Below, one piece after another: positions 1 through 9,396 of a stretch of DNA of 50,062 nt; the first letter of the stretch is position 1, and each line of letters opens with the position of its first letter. The stretch covers positions 1 to 50,062 of the forward strand of contig NZ_RCVJ01000077.1 of assembly GCF_003667505.1 (NCBI RefSeq), in the 5' to 3' direction. Position numbers and translations under genes: made by a program. The notes beneath the pieces are model-generated. The model saw nothing but the letters and a program-made list of their open reading frames with translations. It was not told where the DNA came from and did not search any database. This DNA is from Micromonospora sp. BL4. GTDB taxonomy: Bacteria > Actinomycetota > Actinomycetes > Mycobacteriales > Micromonosporaceae.

Positions 1-747
1 ACCCGGTCCCGCCCCCACCAGCGCGGGCGGGTGGCGCTGGTGGGGGCGGGACCGGGTGACCCGGAGCTGATCACGGTGAAGGGCTGGCGGCTGCTCACCG
101 AGGCGGACGTGGTGGTCGCCGACCGGCTGGTGCCCGGGCTGCTCCTGGACGAGCTACGCCCCGACGTCGAGTTGGTGGACGCCTCGAAGATCCCCTACGG
201 CCCGTCCCGTGCGCAGGAGGAGATCAACCGGATCCTGGTGGATCGGGCCCGGTCCGGCGCTCTGGTGGTTCGGCTCAAGGGCGGTGACCCGTACGTCTTC
301 GGCCGGGGCGGCGAGGAGCTTTTGGCGTGCGCGGCGGCCGGTGTGCCGGTGACCGTCGTCCCCGGGGTGACCAGCTCGATCGCCGCGCCGGCCGCGGCCG
401 GAATCCCGGTCACCCACCGCGCGGTGGCGCACGAGTTCACCGTGGTCTCCGGGCACGTCGCCCCCGACTCGCCGGTCTCGCTGGTGCGCTGGGACGCGCT
501 CGCCGGCCTGCGCGGCACGCTGGTGATCCTGATGGGGCTGAAGAACCTCGCCGCGATCACGGCCACCCTGATCGCGCACGGGCGCTCGCCGCAGACACCG
601 GCTGCCGTGGTGCAGGAGGGCACGACGGGCGCCCAGCGGACGCTGCGGTCCACCCTCGGCGCGGTGGCCGCCGACGTGCTCGCGGCCGACGTGCGCCCGC
701 CCGCCGTCGTGGTGGTGGGCGACGTGGTGGGCGCCCTCGACGGCTGA
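1..747 (+). CDS. cobA: Uroporphyrinogen-III C-methyltransferase, 5' end outside window
   Basis: SAM-dependent methylation of uroporphyrinogen III at C2 and C7 gives precorrin-2, the branch point to siroheme and cobalamin. Visible SUMT motifs are GAGPGDPELIT near the start, a LKGGDPYVFGRGGEE block, and VVPGVTSS followed by AGIPVTHR. The frame is open from base 1, and the codons before the GTG at 31 (TRSRPHQRGR) read like a linker. The gene therefore probably begins upstream, possibly as a CysG-like fusion with a precorrin-2 dehydrogenase domain; that part is inference. The visible C-terminal 240 or so residues match the length of a complete SUMT domain. It converges on the trehalose genes. Confidence 0.9.
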   Translation, partial: TRSRPHQRGRVALVGAGPGDPELITVKGWRLLTEADVVVADRLVPGLLLDELRPDVELVDASKIPYGPSRAQEEINRILVDRARSGALVVRLKGGDPYVFGRGGEELLACAAAGVPVTVVPGVTSSIAAPAAAGIPVTHRAVAHEFTVVSGHVAPDSPVSLVRWDALAGLRGTLVILMGLKNLAAITATLIAHGRSPQTPAAVVQEGTTGAQRTLRSTLGAVAADVLAADVRPPAVVVVGDVVGALDG

Positions 748-791
748 GGAACTGGGCGCACTCCTGCCGATTCGCGGAGTTGAGAGTTGAC

Positions 792-865
792 CGACTCGAG
801 TGATCGTTGGCAGTTCAGGAGGGCATTTGCCGCCGTGTCGAGTCGCTGACCTGCCAACGATCACT
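792..865. repeat. Interleaved inverted repeats between convergent genes
   Basis: A perfect 15-bp inverted repeat has arms 799-813 (AGTGATCGTTGGCAG) and 851-865. A second perfect 8-bp pair (CGACTCGA, 792-799, and its complement 838-845) is interleaved with it in the order A-B-A'-B'. The two hairpins cannot both form fully because there is no linker between A and B. The element lies between the convergent cobA and otsB genes, so it may act as a bidirectional terminator or be a copy of a dispersed palindromic repeat. No T-tract follows either arm. Confidence 0.75.
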
Positions 866-882
866 GAGAAACGCAAGATGGC

Positions 883-909
883 GGGACCGGAGCGCACGCG
901 CTCCGGCCC
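883..909 (-). terminator. Hairpin after otsB-GH15
   Basis: CCGGAGCG (887-894) pairs with CGCTCCGG (899-906) around a CACG loop, and GGG/CCC extends the stem after one bulged base. It starts about 22 bases beyond the stop codon of the minus-strand phosphatase/glycosidase gene. There is no U-tract, as is common for actinobacterial L-shaped terminators. Confidence 0.5.
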
Positions 910-930
910 CTTCGACGTACCAGCGATCGA

Positions 931-3537
931 CTACTGCTTGAGCATGTTGTCCAGCAGCAGGGCGCACCGGATCAGGCCGAGGTGGCTGTACGCCTGCGGG
1001 TGGTTGCCCAGCCCGCGCTCGGCGAGCGGGTCGTACTGCTCGGGGAGCAGCCCGGTCGGGCCGGCGGTGAGCACCATCTGCGCGAACAGCTCCTCGGCGT
1101 CGGTGCGGCGGCCGGTGCGCAGGTACGCCTCGATCAGCCACGCCGTGCAGATGTGGAAGCCGCCCTCGCGGCCGGGCAGGCCGTCGTCCCAGTGGTACCG
1201 GTAGACGACCGGGCCGCTGCGCAGGTCCGCCTCGATCCGCAGCACCGTGGACAGGAAGCGCGGGTCGTCGCCCGGAAGCAGGCCGGAGAGGCCGATCCAG
1301 AGCGACGAGGCGTCCATGTCCTCGTCGCCGTACGCGACGCTGTACGCCTCGACGTCCTCGTGCCAGCCGTGCTCCAGCACGTTGTCGGCGATCCGGTCGC
1401 GCAGCTCCTTCCAGTCGGCCCGGTCCTCGCCGCCGTGCTGGCGCATCACGTGCAGCGCCCGGTCGACGGTCATCCAGCACATCACCTTGGAGAAGACGTG
1501 GTGCCGGGGTGGGAGCCGGGCTTCCCAGATGCCGTGGTCGGGCTCGTGCCAGCGGCGGCGGACCGCCTCGACCATGTTGTCCAGGACCCGCCACTCGTCG
1601 TCGCGGACCGAGCCGCGAGCGTCGGCGACGGCCGCGATCAGGTCGGCGATCGGGCCGAAGACGTCCAGCTGGAGCTGGTGGTTGGCGAGGTTGCCGACCC
1701 GGACCGGACGGGAGCCGGCGTACCCGGGCAGGGTGTCGATGACCGCCTCGGCGCCGAGCTCGTAGCCGTCGATGGTGTAGAGCGGGTGCAGCCGCTCCGG
1801 GTGCCCGCCGGTGCGCTCGATACAGCCGTCCACCCAGCGCAGCAGCGCCTCGGCCTCCTCGATGGAACCGAGGTCGACCAGGGCGCGGGCGGTCAGCGCC
1901 GCGTCGCGGAGCCAGCAGTAGCGGTAGTCCCAGTTGCGGACGCCGCCCAGCTCCTCCGGGAGCGAGGTGGTCGCCGCGGCCAGGATCGAACCGGTGGCCT
2001 CGTGGCACAAGCCGCGCAGGGTGAGCGCGCTGCGGGCGACCAGGTCGCGGGCGGTGGACGGCAGCCGCAGCGAGGCGACCCAGTCCTTCCACGGCTGCTC
2101 GGCCGCGGCCTGCCGGTCGTGGATCGGCACCCGGTGGTGCTCCAGGCTGTGCGTGCCGAAGCGCAACTCCAGCACGACCTGCCCGCCGGCGGCGGAGAGG
2201 TCGACGACCGCCTTGGCGGTCTCGTAGCCCCCGTCGTTGCTGACCTGCCACTCCACCCCGGGGGAGTAGAGCGCGAACGGTTCGTTGGAGCCGAGCACCA
2301 GCAGGCCGTCGCCGAGCGGCTGCAACTGCACGGCGACCTGACCGAACTCGGGCCGCGGCGCGAACTCCAGCCGGACGCGGCCGCTGCCGGTGAGCACCCG
2401 GACGAGGGTCGAGTCGCCGGTCACCACCGCCGGGCCGTCCGGGGTGGTCTCCCGGGCCGGCTTGTCCAGCCAGTCGGTGACGGTGAGCCCGGACCACCGG
2501 GTCTCCACCGTCATGGTGCCGGAGCGGTAGCGCTGGCCCAGGGGGATGCCGCCGCGCTCCGGGACGATGCTGAAGTGGCCGGCCGGGCTGCCACCGACCA
2601 GGTCGGCGAAGATCGCCGCCGAGTCCGGCTTGGGGTGGCACAGCCAGCTGACCTTGGCGTCGGGCGTGAGCAGCGCGACGGTGCGGCCGTTGGCGAGCAT
2701 GGAGTGCCGCTCGATCGGCACCGCCCGCTCGCCGAACAGCCAGTGGCGGCGGGTCTCCAGCAGCAGCCCGAGCGCGCGGGCCGCCTCCAACGGCTCGGCC
2801 ACCCGGTAGCCGGCCTGGGTGTCCCCGGGACCGATCTTGATGCCGAGGTCCGGACCGTGCAGGTTGCCGAACGCGTTCTCGTCGGTCACGTCGTCGCCGA
2901 TGAAGAGCACCGCGCTGGCCGCGAGCTGGGTGCGCAACTGGTCGACGGCGGTGCCCTTGTGGGTGGCCACCACGGAGAGCTCGATGACCTCCTTGCCCTG
3001 GGTGACCGTCACGTCGTCGAACCTGGCCGGACCGTTGCGGACCGCCTCGATGGCCGCCGCGGCGACCTGCGGGTCGACCCCCCGGGTGTGCACCGCGACG
3101 CTGGCCGGCTTGCGTTCCAGCCGGATGCCCGGGTGTTCGGCGGCGATCTCGCGCAGCGCGTCCCGGACCCGGTTACGGACCGCGACCAGCTCGGGGGAGA
3201 GCCGCTCGACGAAGCCGATGTCGAACTCGGAGCCGTGGCTGCCGACGAGGTGCACCTCGCTGGGCAGCCGGGAGAGCGCGGCCAGGTCGCGCAGCGCCCG
3301 GCCGGAGACCACCGCCACGGTGGTCTGCGGCAGCGCGGCGAGCGCGCGGATCGCGGCCACCGACTCGGGCAGCGGTACGGCCGTGCTCGGGTCCTCCACG
3401 ATCGGCGCCAGTGTGCCGTCGTAGTCGCAGGCGATCAGAAGCTGGGGGACCCGGGCGATCCGGCCGATGGCGGCGCGCAGCTCGGGGTCCATCACCTCGG
3501 TGGAGATCACCGCTCCGTCGTTGACGGACGTGTTCAC
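931..3537 (-). CDS. otsB: Fused trehalose-6-phosphatase / GH15 glycoside hydrolase
   Basis: An 868-residue protein with two enzymes. Residues about 30-260 are an OtsB HAD phosphatase: DYDGT (38-42, with both catalytic Asp), VVSGR (77-81 region) and GDDVTDE (214-220). Residues about 275-868 are a GH15 (alpha/alpha)6-barrel glycosidase: [11 protein letters not shown] core, PDHGIWEAR with the expected catalytic acid, and LLPEQYDP with the second catalytic Glu. The OtsB half dephosphorylates trehalose-6-phosphate. The GH15 half resembles actinobacterial GH15 trehalase/glucoamylase proteins, so it may hydrolyse trehalose or an alpha-glucan. No signal peptide is seen, so it should be cytosolic. The start overlaps the otsA stop by 4 bp, implying translational coupling. 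Domain calls are firm; the GH15 substrate is not. Confidence 0.9.
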   Translation of the reverse strand: MNTSVNDGAVISTEVMDPELRAAIGRIARVPQLLIACDYDGTLAPIVEDPSTAVPLPESVAAIRALAALPQTTVAVVSGRALRDLAALSRLPSEVHLVGSHGSEFDIGFVERLSPELVAVRNRVRDALREIAAEHPGIRLERKPASVAVHTRGVDPQVAAAAIEAVRNGPARFDDVTVTQGKEVIELSVVATHKGTAVDQLRTQLAASAVLFIGDDVTDENAFGNLHGPDLGIKIGPGDTQAGYRVAEPLEAARALGLLLETRRHWLFGERAVPIERHSMLANGRTVALLTPDAKVSWLCHPKPDSAAIFADLVGGSPAGHFSIVPERGGIPLGQRYRSGTMTVETRWSGLTVTDWLDKPARETTPDGPAVVTGDSTLVRVLTGSGRVRLEFAPRPEFGQVAVQLQPLGDGLLVLGSNEPFALYSPGVEWQVSNDGGYETAKAVVDLSAAGGQVVLELRFGTHSLEHHRVPIHDRQAAAEQPWKDWVASLRLPSTARDLVARSALTLRGLCHEATGSILAAATTSLPEELGGVRNWDYRYCWLRDAALTARALVDLGSIEEAEALLRWVDGCIERTGGHPERLHPLYTIDGYELGAEAVIDTLPGYAGSRPVRVGNLANHQLQLDVFGPIADLIAAVADARGSVRDDEWRVLDNMVEAVRRRWHEPDHGIWEARLPPRHHVFSKVMCWMTVDRALHVMRQHGGEDRADWKELRDRIADNVLEHGWHEDVEAYSVAYGDEDMDASSLWIGLSGLLPGDDPRFLSTVLRIEADLRSGPVVYRYHWDDGLPGREGGFHICTAWLIEAYLRTGRRTDAEELFAQMVLTAGPTGLLPEQYDPLAERGLGNHPQAYSHLGLIRCALLLDNMLKQ

Positions 3538-4934
3538 GCGGCCTCCGCCTCGGAGACTCCAAGCTCGGAGAGGAAAGACTTGGCCCAGTGCCCCACGTCG
3601 TGGGTACGCAGGTGGCGTTGCATTGTCCGCATTCGGCGGCGTGCCTCGGTTTTCTCCACGTGCACGGCCCGGAGGAGGGCGTCCTTGACCGCGTCCGGGT
3701 CGTGCGGGTTACACAAAAAGGCCTGGCGCAGCTCGGTGGCAGCGCCGGCGAATTCACTGAGCACGAGCGCGCCACCCTGGTCGGCGCGCGATGCGACGTA
3801 CTCCTTGGCCACCAGATTCATTCCGTCTCGCAGCGGGGTCACCATCATCACGTCGGCAGCAACGTACATCGCGGCCAGTTCACTGCGACTGTACGACTGA
3901 TGCAGATAGTGCACCGCCGGCACGCCGACCCTGCCGAATTCGCCATTGATCCGACCAACCTCGCGCTCCACCTTGACCCGAAGCGCCTGGTAGTGCTCGA
4001 CGCGTTCCCGGCTCGGCGTGGCCACCTGCACCATGACCGCGTCCGGGACTGTCAACTTTCCGTCAGCCAGCAGCTCGCGGAAGGCCTTCAGGCGCAACTC
4101 GATGCCCTTGGTGTAATCCAGCCGGTCCACGCCCAGGATTATCGTCTTCGGGTCGCCCAGCTCGGCGCGAATCTGCTTGGCCCGGGCCTGCACCGCCGGG
4201 TCGGCGGCCATCCGTTCCATCTCCTGGGTGTCGATCGAGATGGGGAAGGCGCCCGCCTTCACCTGCCGACCGTCGACCTGGATCATCTGCCCCTCGTAGC
4301 GGAGCCCCAGCAGGTGCCGGGCCAGCCGGACGAAGTTCTGCGCCGCCAGCCGCTGCTGGAAGCCGACCAGGTCGGCGCCGAGCAGGCCGCGCAGGATCTC
4401 GGTGCGGAACGGCATCTGCATGAACAGCTCGATCGGCGGGAACGGGATGTGCAGGAAGAAGCCGATCCGCAGGTCCGGCCGCAGCTCGCGGAGCATCGCC
4501 GGGACGAGCTGGAGCTGGTAGTCCTGCACCCACACCGTCGCGCCCTCGGCCGCGACGTCCGCCGCGGCCTCCGCGAAGCGCGCGTTGACCAGGCGGTACG
4601 CCTCGCGCCAACGGCGCTTGTAGGCCGGCGTCTCCACCGCGTCGTGATAGAGCGGCCAGATCGTCGCGTTGGACTGGCCCTCGTAGTAGCGCTCCAACTC
4701 CTCGGCGCTCAACGGGACCGGGTGCAGCCTGATGCCCTCCAGGTCGAACGGCTCGGGGGCGGCGCCGGTGCCGCCGGCCCAGCCGACCCAGGTGCCCTGG
4801 TGCTCGGCGAGGACGGGATGCAGCGCGGTGACCAGCCCGCCCGGGCTGCGTCGCCACTGCCGTCCCTCGGGTGTGCTCACCTCGTCGACCGGCAGGCGGT
4901 TCGCCACTACGACAAAGGAGCTACGGACGGTCAC
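3534..4934 (-). CDS. otsA: Trehalose-6-phosphate synthase (GT20)
   Basis: Transfers glucose from UDP-, GDP- or ADP-glucose to glucose-6-phosphate. Seen: VVVANRLPV at the N terminus, the glycine loop PGGLVTAL (31-38), [11 protein letters not shown] (135-145, the actinobacterial form of the HDYHL motif), FLHIPFPP (160-167), [10 protein letters not shown], and a C-terminal [12 protein letters not shown] block. Length 466 aa is usual for bacterial OtsA. It is the first gene of a two-gene operon with the fused phosphatase/glycosidase. The trehalose made may serve as an osmoprotectant, a spore reserve or a cell-wall glycolipid precursor. Start ATG is at 4934; the gene is divergent from ettA. Confidence 0.95.
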   Translation of the reverse strand: MTVRSSFVVVANRLPVDEVSTPEGRQWRRSPGGLVTALHPVLAEHQGTWVGWAGGTGAAPEPFDLEGIRLHPVPLSAEELERYYEGQSNATIWPLYHDAVETPAYKRRWREAYRLVNARFAEAAADVAAEGATVWVQDYQLQLVPAMLRELRPDLRIGFFLHIPFPPIELFMQMPFRTEILRGLLGADLVGFQQRLAAQNFVRLARHLLGLRYEGQMIQVDGRQVKAGAFPISIDTQEMERMAADPAVQARAKQIRAELGDPKTIILGVDRLDYTKGIELRLKAFRELLADGKLTVPDAVMVQVATPSRERVEHYQALRVKVEREVGRINGEFGRVGVPAVHYLHQSYSRSELAAMYVAADVMMVTPLRDGMNLVAKEYVASRADQGGALVLSEFAGAATELRQAFLCNPHDPDAVKDALLRAVHVEKTEARRRMRTMQRHLRTHDVGHWAKSFLSELGVSEAEAA

Positions 4935-5252
4935 GATCGGCCACCTCCGGGTGCTGACGGGTCCACCGCGATGAGCGTACTGAGCGTAGCTGCGGCCTCT
5001 GTTCCCCCGTGCCGGAGTTCCGTACCCACCCCGCAGGGGCTGAATCGGAACCGTGATCTTGTTGACAGGGTGGTGCGGTGAGCGGCACGACGTACTCCTG
5101 GGGCGGGGTGATGTGGGCGAAGCGGGCCGTACCTGTCAGGATTGACGATGGCGTGCGCGCGGCCGGCTCCCGGTCGGCGGCGGCGGGCGGAGGTCGCAGC
5201 CCGCGCCGCGCCGCCCATCATGCGACAGCAACCGACGGAGGTAGCCCGCACC
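4935..5252. promoter_or_regulatory. Divergent promoter region otsA / ettA
   Basis: 318 bp between the two divergent starts. A TTGACA hexamer lies at 5062-5067 on the plus strand, but no convincing -10 follows at 17 bp. TGAGCGTA is repeated directly at 4972-4979 and 4981-4988, close to the otsA start, with a 9-bp period. GGAGG at 5237-5241 is the ettA ribosome binding site. No small gene or RNA was recognised. Confidence 0.4.
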
Positions 5253-6929
5253 GTGGCCCAGTACATCTACGTCCTGGAAAAGGCGCGCAAGGCGCACGGC
5301 GACAAGGTCGTGCTCGACAACGTGACGTTGAGCTTCCTGCCGGGGGCCAAGATCGGTGTGCTCGGCCCGAACGGCGCCGGTAAGTCCAGCCTCCTCAAGA
5401 TCATGGCAGGCTTGGACAAGCCGAGCAACGGCGAGGCCCGGCTCATGCCCGGCTACACCGTCGGGATGCTCGCGCAGGAGCCCCCGCTCAACGACGCCAA
5501 GACCGTGCTCGGCAACGTCGAGGAGGCGGTCGCCGAGACCAAGGCCAAGCTGGAGCGGTTCAACAAGATCGCCGAGCAGATGGCGACCGACTACTCCGAC
5601 GAGCTGATGGAGGAGATGGGCAAGCTCCAGGAGGAGCTGGACCACCTCGACGCCTGGGACGTCGACTCCAAGCTCGAACTGGCCATGGACGCCCTGCGCT
5701 GCCCGCCGCCGGACGCCGACGTGACCCAGCTCTCCGGTGGTGAGCGCCGCCGCGTCGCGCTCTGCAAGCTGCTGCTGGAGGCGCCCGACCTGCTGCTGCT
5801 CGACGAGCCCACGAACCACCTGGACGCGGAGAGCGTCTCCTGGCTGGAGCAGCACCTGGCCAAGTACGCCGGCACCGTCATGGCGATCACGCACGACCGG
5901 TACTTCCTCGACAACGTGGCCAACTGGATCCTGGAGCTGGACCGCGGTCGCACCTACCCGTACGAGGGCAACTACTCCACGTACCTGGAGAAGAAGGCCG
6001 CCCGGCTGGCCGTCGAGGGTCGCCGCGACGCCAAGATGAAGAAGCGCCTCACCGAGGAGCTGGAGTGGGTCCGCTCCAACGCCAAGGCCCGGCAGACCAA
6101 GTCCAAGGCACGCCTGGACCGGTACGACGAGATGGCCACCGAGGCGGAGAAGACCCGGAAACTCGACTTCGAGGAGATCCAGATCCCGCCGGGCCCGCGC
6201 CTGGGCAGCACGGTCATCGAGGCGCACAGTCTCAGCAAGGGCTTCGGCGACCGGCTGCTGATCGACAACCTGTCGTTCTCGCTGCCCCGCAACGGCATCG
6301 TCGGCATCATCGGCCCGAACGGTGTCGGCAAGACCACGCTCTTCAAGACCATCGTCGGGTTGGAGGAGCCGACCAGCGGCGACGTCCGGGTCGGTCCCAC
6401 CGTCTCGCTGTCGTACGTCGACCAGAACCGGCAGGGCCTCGACGGCGACAAGACCGTCTGGGAGGTCGTCTCCGACGGGCTGGACTACCTGATGGTCGGC
6501 AAGGTCGAGATGCCGTCGCGGGCGTACATCGCCGCATTCGGTTTCAAGGGACCGGACCAGCAGAAGCCGACCAAGGTGCTCTCCGGTGGTGAGCGCAACC
6601 GGCTCAACCTGGCGCTGACGCTCAAGATCGGCGGCAACGTCATCCTGCTCGACGAGCCGACGAACGACCTGGACGTGGAGACGCTCTCCAGCCTGGAGAA
6701 CGCGCTGCTGGAGTTCCCCGGCTGCGCCGTGGTCATCTCCCACGACCGGATGTTCCTGGACCGGGTCGCCACGCACATCCTGGCCTGGGAGGGCGACGAC
6801 CAGAACCCGGCGAACTGGTTCTGGTTCGAGGGCAACTTCGAGGCGTACGAGAAGAACAAGATCGACCGCCTCGGCGCGGAGGCCGCCCGGCCGCACCGGG
6901 TGACCTACCGCAAGCTGACCCGCGACTGA
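5253..6929 (+). CDS. ettA: Energy-dependent translational throttle protein EttA (ABC-F)
   Basis: A soluble ABC-F protein with two ATPase modules and no membrane segment. The family binds the ribosomal E site and gates the first elongation steps according to ADP/ATP. Module 1: Walker A GPNGAGKSS from residue 38, signature LSGGERRRV from about 160, LLLLDEPTNHLD. Module 2: Walker A GPNGVGKTT from about 354, LSGGERNRL from about 443, ILLDEPTNDLD. Between them is the lysine/arginine-rich linker, including the toe-like MKKRLTEELEWVRSN region. I chose the GTG at 5253: GGAGG lies 11 bp upstream and the 558-aa product matches EttA length. A longer reading from 5142 adds an unconserved tail. Confidence 0.95.
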   Translation: MAQYIYVLEKARKAHGDKVVLDNVTLSFLPGAKIGVLGPNGAGKSSLLKIMAGLDKPSNGEARLMPGYTVGMLAQEPPLNDAKTVLGNVEEAVAETKAKLERFNKIAEQMATDYSDELMEEMGKLQEELDHLDAWDVDSKLELAMDALRCPPPDADVTQLSGGERRRVALCKLLLEAPDLLLLDEPTNHLDAESVSWLEQHLAKYAGTVMAITHDRYFLDNVANWILELDRGRTYPYEGNYSTYLEKKAARLAVEGRRDAKMKKRLTEELEWVRSNAKARQTKSKARLDRYDEMATEAEKTRKLDFEEIQIPPGPRLGSTVIEAHSLSKGFGDRLLIDNLSFSLPRNGIVGIIGPNGVGKTTLFKTIVGLEEPTSGDVRVGPTVSLSYVDQNRQGLDGDKTVWEVVSDGLDYLMVGKVEMPSRAYIAAFGFKGPDQQKPTKVLSGGERNRLNLALTLKIGGNVILLDEPTNDLDVETLSSLENALLEFPGCAVVISHDRMFLDRVATHILAWEGDDQNPANWFWFEGNFEAYEKNKIDRLGAEAARPHRVTYRKLTRD

Positions 6930-6941
6930 CCGGCCGCGACG

Positions 6942-7388
6942 GTGTCTGACCGGTTCGTCTATCACTGCACACTGCGCTGGTCCGACCTGGACGCGTACGG
7001 CCACGTCAACAACTCGCGCTTCCTCACCCTGTACGAGGAGGCGCGGGTGGCGTTGATGTTCGCCGGTGGCCGGGCCTGGGGGGTCGGCTCGTTCGCCGAC
7101 GGGGTGGTGATCCGTCGGCACGAGGTCGACTACCTGCGCCCGGTCGACTACGCGCTGGGTCGGGCCACCGCGGAGGCCGCGCCCACCGTCCGGATCGAGC
7201 TGTGGGTGGAGGAAATCCGGGCCTCCCGGTTCACCGTCGCCTACGAGCTGTACGACGGTGAGGTGCTGGCCAGCCGGGCCCGCTCGGTGCTGGTGCCGTT
7301 CGACCTGACCCGCCAGGTGCCCCGCCGGATCACGGCCGAGGAGCGCGAGTTCCTGCTCACCTACGCCCCGCAGGTTGGCACGGCGTGA
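6942..7388 (+). CDS. Hot-dog fold acyl-CoA thioesterase (4HBT family)
   Basis: A 148-aa single-domain protein of the YbgC/FcbC-like 4-hydroxybenzoyl-CoA thioesterase group. The active-site signature RWSDLDAYGHVNN near residues 13-25 has the catalytic Asp and the D-x(5)-HVNN pattern, followed by the LYEEAR helix. It probably hydrolyses a short or medium acyl-CoA, substrate unknown. It starts with GTG 12 bp after the ettA stop and overlaps the next gene by 4 bp (GTGA), so the three are likely co-transcribed. No good Shine-Dalgarno precedes the GTG, which fits translational coupling. Confidence 0.85.
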   Translation: MSDRFVYHCTLRWSDLDAYGHVNNSRFLTLYEEARVALMFAGGRAWGVGSFADGVVIRRHEVDYLRPVDYALGRATAEAAPTVRIELWVEEIRASRFTVAYELYDGEVLASRARSVLVPFDLTRQVPRRITAEEREFLLTYAPQVGTA

Positions 7389-8122
7389 CGCGGCCGGGCA
7401 CGGCGGGACCGGAACACGAGGCGGCGCCCGGGCACGGCCTCACCGGGGTGGCCGACGCGGGCGCCTTCCTGGCCCGGCTGGTCCGGCTGGATCCGGTCGC
7501 GCCGGTCCGGCTGCGGCCGGCCGGCGCCGCCGGTCGGGTCGCCCTCTGGGCGCGGCTGCCGTGGCAGGTGCTGGTGGTCCGGACGGTGGACGGTGGTCCG
7601 GGCGACGGCGCGTCCACGGACGTCACGGTGGCGGCTCCGGAGCTGCTGGCCGAGCTGGAACGCGGGGGCTCGGCTCTGCCGGCACGCCGGGACGCGCAGT
7701 GGCGGTGGCCGCTGCCACCGGCGCGCAGCCGGCCGGTGGAGGCGCTGCCCGCCGCCGAGCTGCGGCGGATCGCGGGCGCGGCGGCCGGCACCCTGCGGTC
7801 CGCGAGCGAGCACGGCGTGGCCGGCCGCGCGGTCGGCCAGCGGGCGCTCCGCGACGCGCTGCTCGACCACGTGGCCGTGCTGGTCACGCCGGACGACCCG
7901 CCCGGCCCGCCGGTCGAGGTGCCGCAGCGACTGGTGCAGGGGCTGATCCGGATGGGCTTCCTGGGCCCCGCTGACGGCCCGGCGGGCGCTCCTGCGGAGG
8001 CCGCCGTCCAGGTGCGGGTGGCCGGCCGTTGGGTCGGCCTGGTGGGACCATACGGAGCGGCCTGGTTGCAGAAGGCCACGGATCTCGCCGTGACGCCCCT
8101 GGCGACTCGTCCGAACGGATGA
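7385..8122 (+). CDS. Conserved hypothetical protein, actinobacterial
   Basis: 245 aa, not recognised as a named family. It is alanine-, proline- and arginine-rich with no signal peptide or clear transmembrane helix. The middle (about 120-190) is predicted helical (AAELRRIAGAAAGTLR, VGQRALRDALLDHV), and the C terminus holds a conserved-looking VPQRLVQGLIRMGFLGPADG followed by a short beta-like tail. Overlap with the thioesterase gene (GTGA at 7385-7388) supports its reality and the start. Function unknown. Confidence 0.7.
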   Translation: MTRPGTAGPEHEAAPGHGLTGVADAGAFLARLVRLDPVAPVRLRPAGAAGRVALWARLPWQVLVVRTVDGGPGDGASTDVTVAAPELLAELERGGSALPARRDAQWRWPLPPARSRPVEALPAAELRRIAGAAAGTLRSASEHGVAGRAVGQRALRDALLDHVAVLVTPDDPPGPPVEVPQRLVQGLIRMGFLGPADGPAGAPAEAAVQVRVAGRWVGLVGPYGAAWLQKATDLAVTPLATRPNG

Positions 8123-8253
8123 CCCCTGGTCATTCTTCTGGGCCCAGGCGGTCGTTGGGGGGGTGCTTCAACCCGGCTGTCCGGGTACCGTCCATCCTCG
8201 GATCCAACGCACCGTAGGCGGCTGGATCCGCTGGGGAGTGAGGTGCGCGAGCG

Positions 8254-8838
8254 ATGCCGTGGTGGTCATGGCGCCCGGGTCCCGCCGAGGGCGGCGAGCC
8301 GGAAACCCGAAGCGGGGTCACAGTGGAGAGCGCGGTCCGTGTCGGACCGCCCAGCCCTCGCCAGCCGGGGGACGACTGCCCGGGCAACGAGCGGCCCGTG
8401 CTGACCGAGATGCCGGCCACCGTCGAGCCGGTGAGCCTGCGCCGGGTGTGTGACGCACTCGATCTGCTCGACGTGCGATACCTGGCCGACGGCGACGGCA
8501 ACCTGCTGGCCATGTGGGAGCGGCACGCCGTGCTGGTCACCCTCGAGGGGCCGGAGGACGAGATCCTGGTGATGCGGGCCCGTCCGCACGCCACGGTGCC
8601 GCCGGACTGGGCCGACCGGGCCTACCGGGTGGTCAACGAGTGGAACCACACCCGTCGGTTCTGCAAGGCGTACATCGGTGACCCGACCGAGCGCGGGCAG
8701 CTGCCGATCTACGCCGAGCTTCAGGTGCCGCTCGCTGCCGGCACCCACGACGCGCTGCTGGTGGAGATGCTCGACTGCGGCGCCGCCGTGGCCACCAGCT
8801 TCGTGGACTGGCTGCACGACGAGGGCGCGCTGCTCTGA
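8254..8838 (+). CDS. YbjN domain-containing protein
   Basis: 194 aa. Residues about 58-190 match the YbjN fold, related to type III secretion chaperones and sensory proteins. Typical features are LRRVCDALDLLDVRYLAD, an acidic-aromatic strand pair, a VVNEWNHTRRFCKAYI helix, and LLVEMLDCGAAVATSFVDWL near the end. The first 55 residues are low-complexity (PGPAEGGEPETR) and could be a mis-extended start; an internal GTG or ATG (for example ATG at 8410) is possible. Cytosolic. The family's molecular role is undefined, often linked to stress or secretion chaperoning. Confidence 0.75.
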   Translation: MPWWSWRPGPAEGGEPETRSGVTVESAVRVGPPSPRQPGDDCPGNERPVLTEMPATVEPVSLRRVCDALDLLDVRYLADGDGNLLAMWERHAVLVTLEGPEDEILVMRARPHATVPPDWADRAYRVVNEWNHTRRFCKAYIGDPTERGQLPIYAELQVPLAAGTHDALLVEMLDCGAAVATSFVDWLHDEGALL

Positions 8839-8871
8839 GGCCGCCGCCGGGCGGGTGCCGGTGCGGGCCCG

Positions 8872-9300
8872 TCAGGCGCCGTCGGCCGCGTCCTCCATGG
8901 CGTTGACCATGAAGTACGCGGCCCGCTCCAGGTAGTCCCAGAGAGCGCCGGCGACCTGCGGCTCCAGGTCGAGCCGGTCCACGGCGCGGCGCATGTGCCG
9001 CAGCCAGGCGTCCCGCTCGGCCAGACCGATGCGGAACGGGGCGTGCCGCATCCGCAGCCGTGGGTGCCCCCGCTGGGCGGAGTACGTGTTCGGGCCGCCC
9101 CAGTACTGCATCAGGAACAGGGTCAGCCGGTCCGCCGCCGGGCCCAGGTCCTCCTCCGGGTACATGGGCCGCAGCAGGGGATCGGTGGCGACGCCGGCGT
9201 AGAACTCGTCCACCAGCTTGCGGAAGGTGGGTTCACCGCCGACCGCCTCGAAGAGGGTTGTCGACGCACCGGGACGGTCGGATTCGCCTGCGGGGTTCAC
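8872..9300 (-). CDS. glbO: Group II truncated haemoglobin (trHbO)
   Basis: A 142-aa 2-on-2 globin closely resembling mycobacterial GlbO. Aligning by eye gives proximal His86 (HPRLRMRH), Tyr34 at B10, Tyr47 at CD1 (RPMYPEED) and Trp99 at G8 (RDAWLRHM). The group-II hallmark [10 protein letters not shown] is at 65-74. Such proteins bind O2 and NO and can act as peroxidases or aid respiratory oxidases near the membrane. The N-terminal 13 residues are variable. Single gene, minus strand, convergent with the YbjN gene and 96 bp downstream of an MFS gene. Confidence 0.95.
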   Translation of the reverse strand: MNPAGESDRPGASTTLFEAVGGEPTFRKLVDEFYAGVATDPLLRPMYPEEDLGPAADRLTLFLMQYWGGPNTYSAQRGHPRLRMRHAPFRIGLAERDAWLRHMRRAVDRLDLEPQVAGALWDYLERAAYFMVNAMEDAADGA

Positions 9301-9396
9301 CGTTCCATCCTGCCAGGTGTGGCCGGGGCCAGCCCGACCCGGACGCCGTGCGTCGGGTCACGCCGGCCCGCTCCTGTCGGCGCGGCAGGGGCCGGC

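Noticed and set aside
792..865. H-type pseudoknot formed by the interleaved repeats
   Set aside because: There is no linker between the first and second 5' arms to cross a 15-bp stem, so both stems cannot form fully; alternative hairpins are more likely.
982..3900. A 972-codon open frame on the plus strand opposite otsA/otsB
   Set aside because: High GC leaves antisense frames open; its translation is low-complexity and arginine/glycine/valine-rich, with no motif, and it lies across two clear genes.
5142..5252. Longer ettA start at 5142
   Set aside because: The added 37 residues are arginine/alanine-rich and unconserved in look, while GGAGG supports GTG at 5253 and gives the family length.
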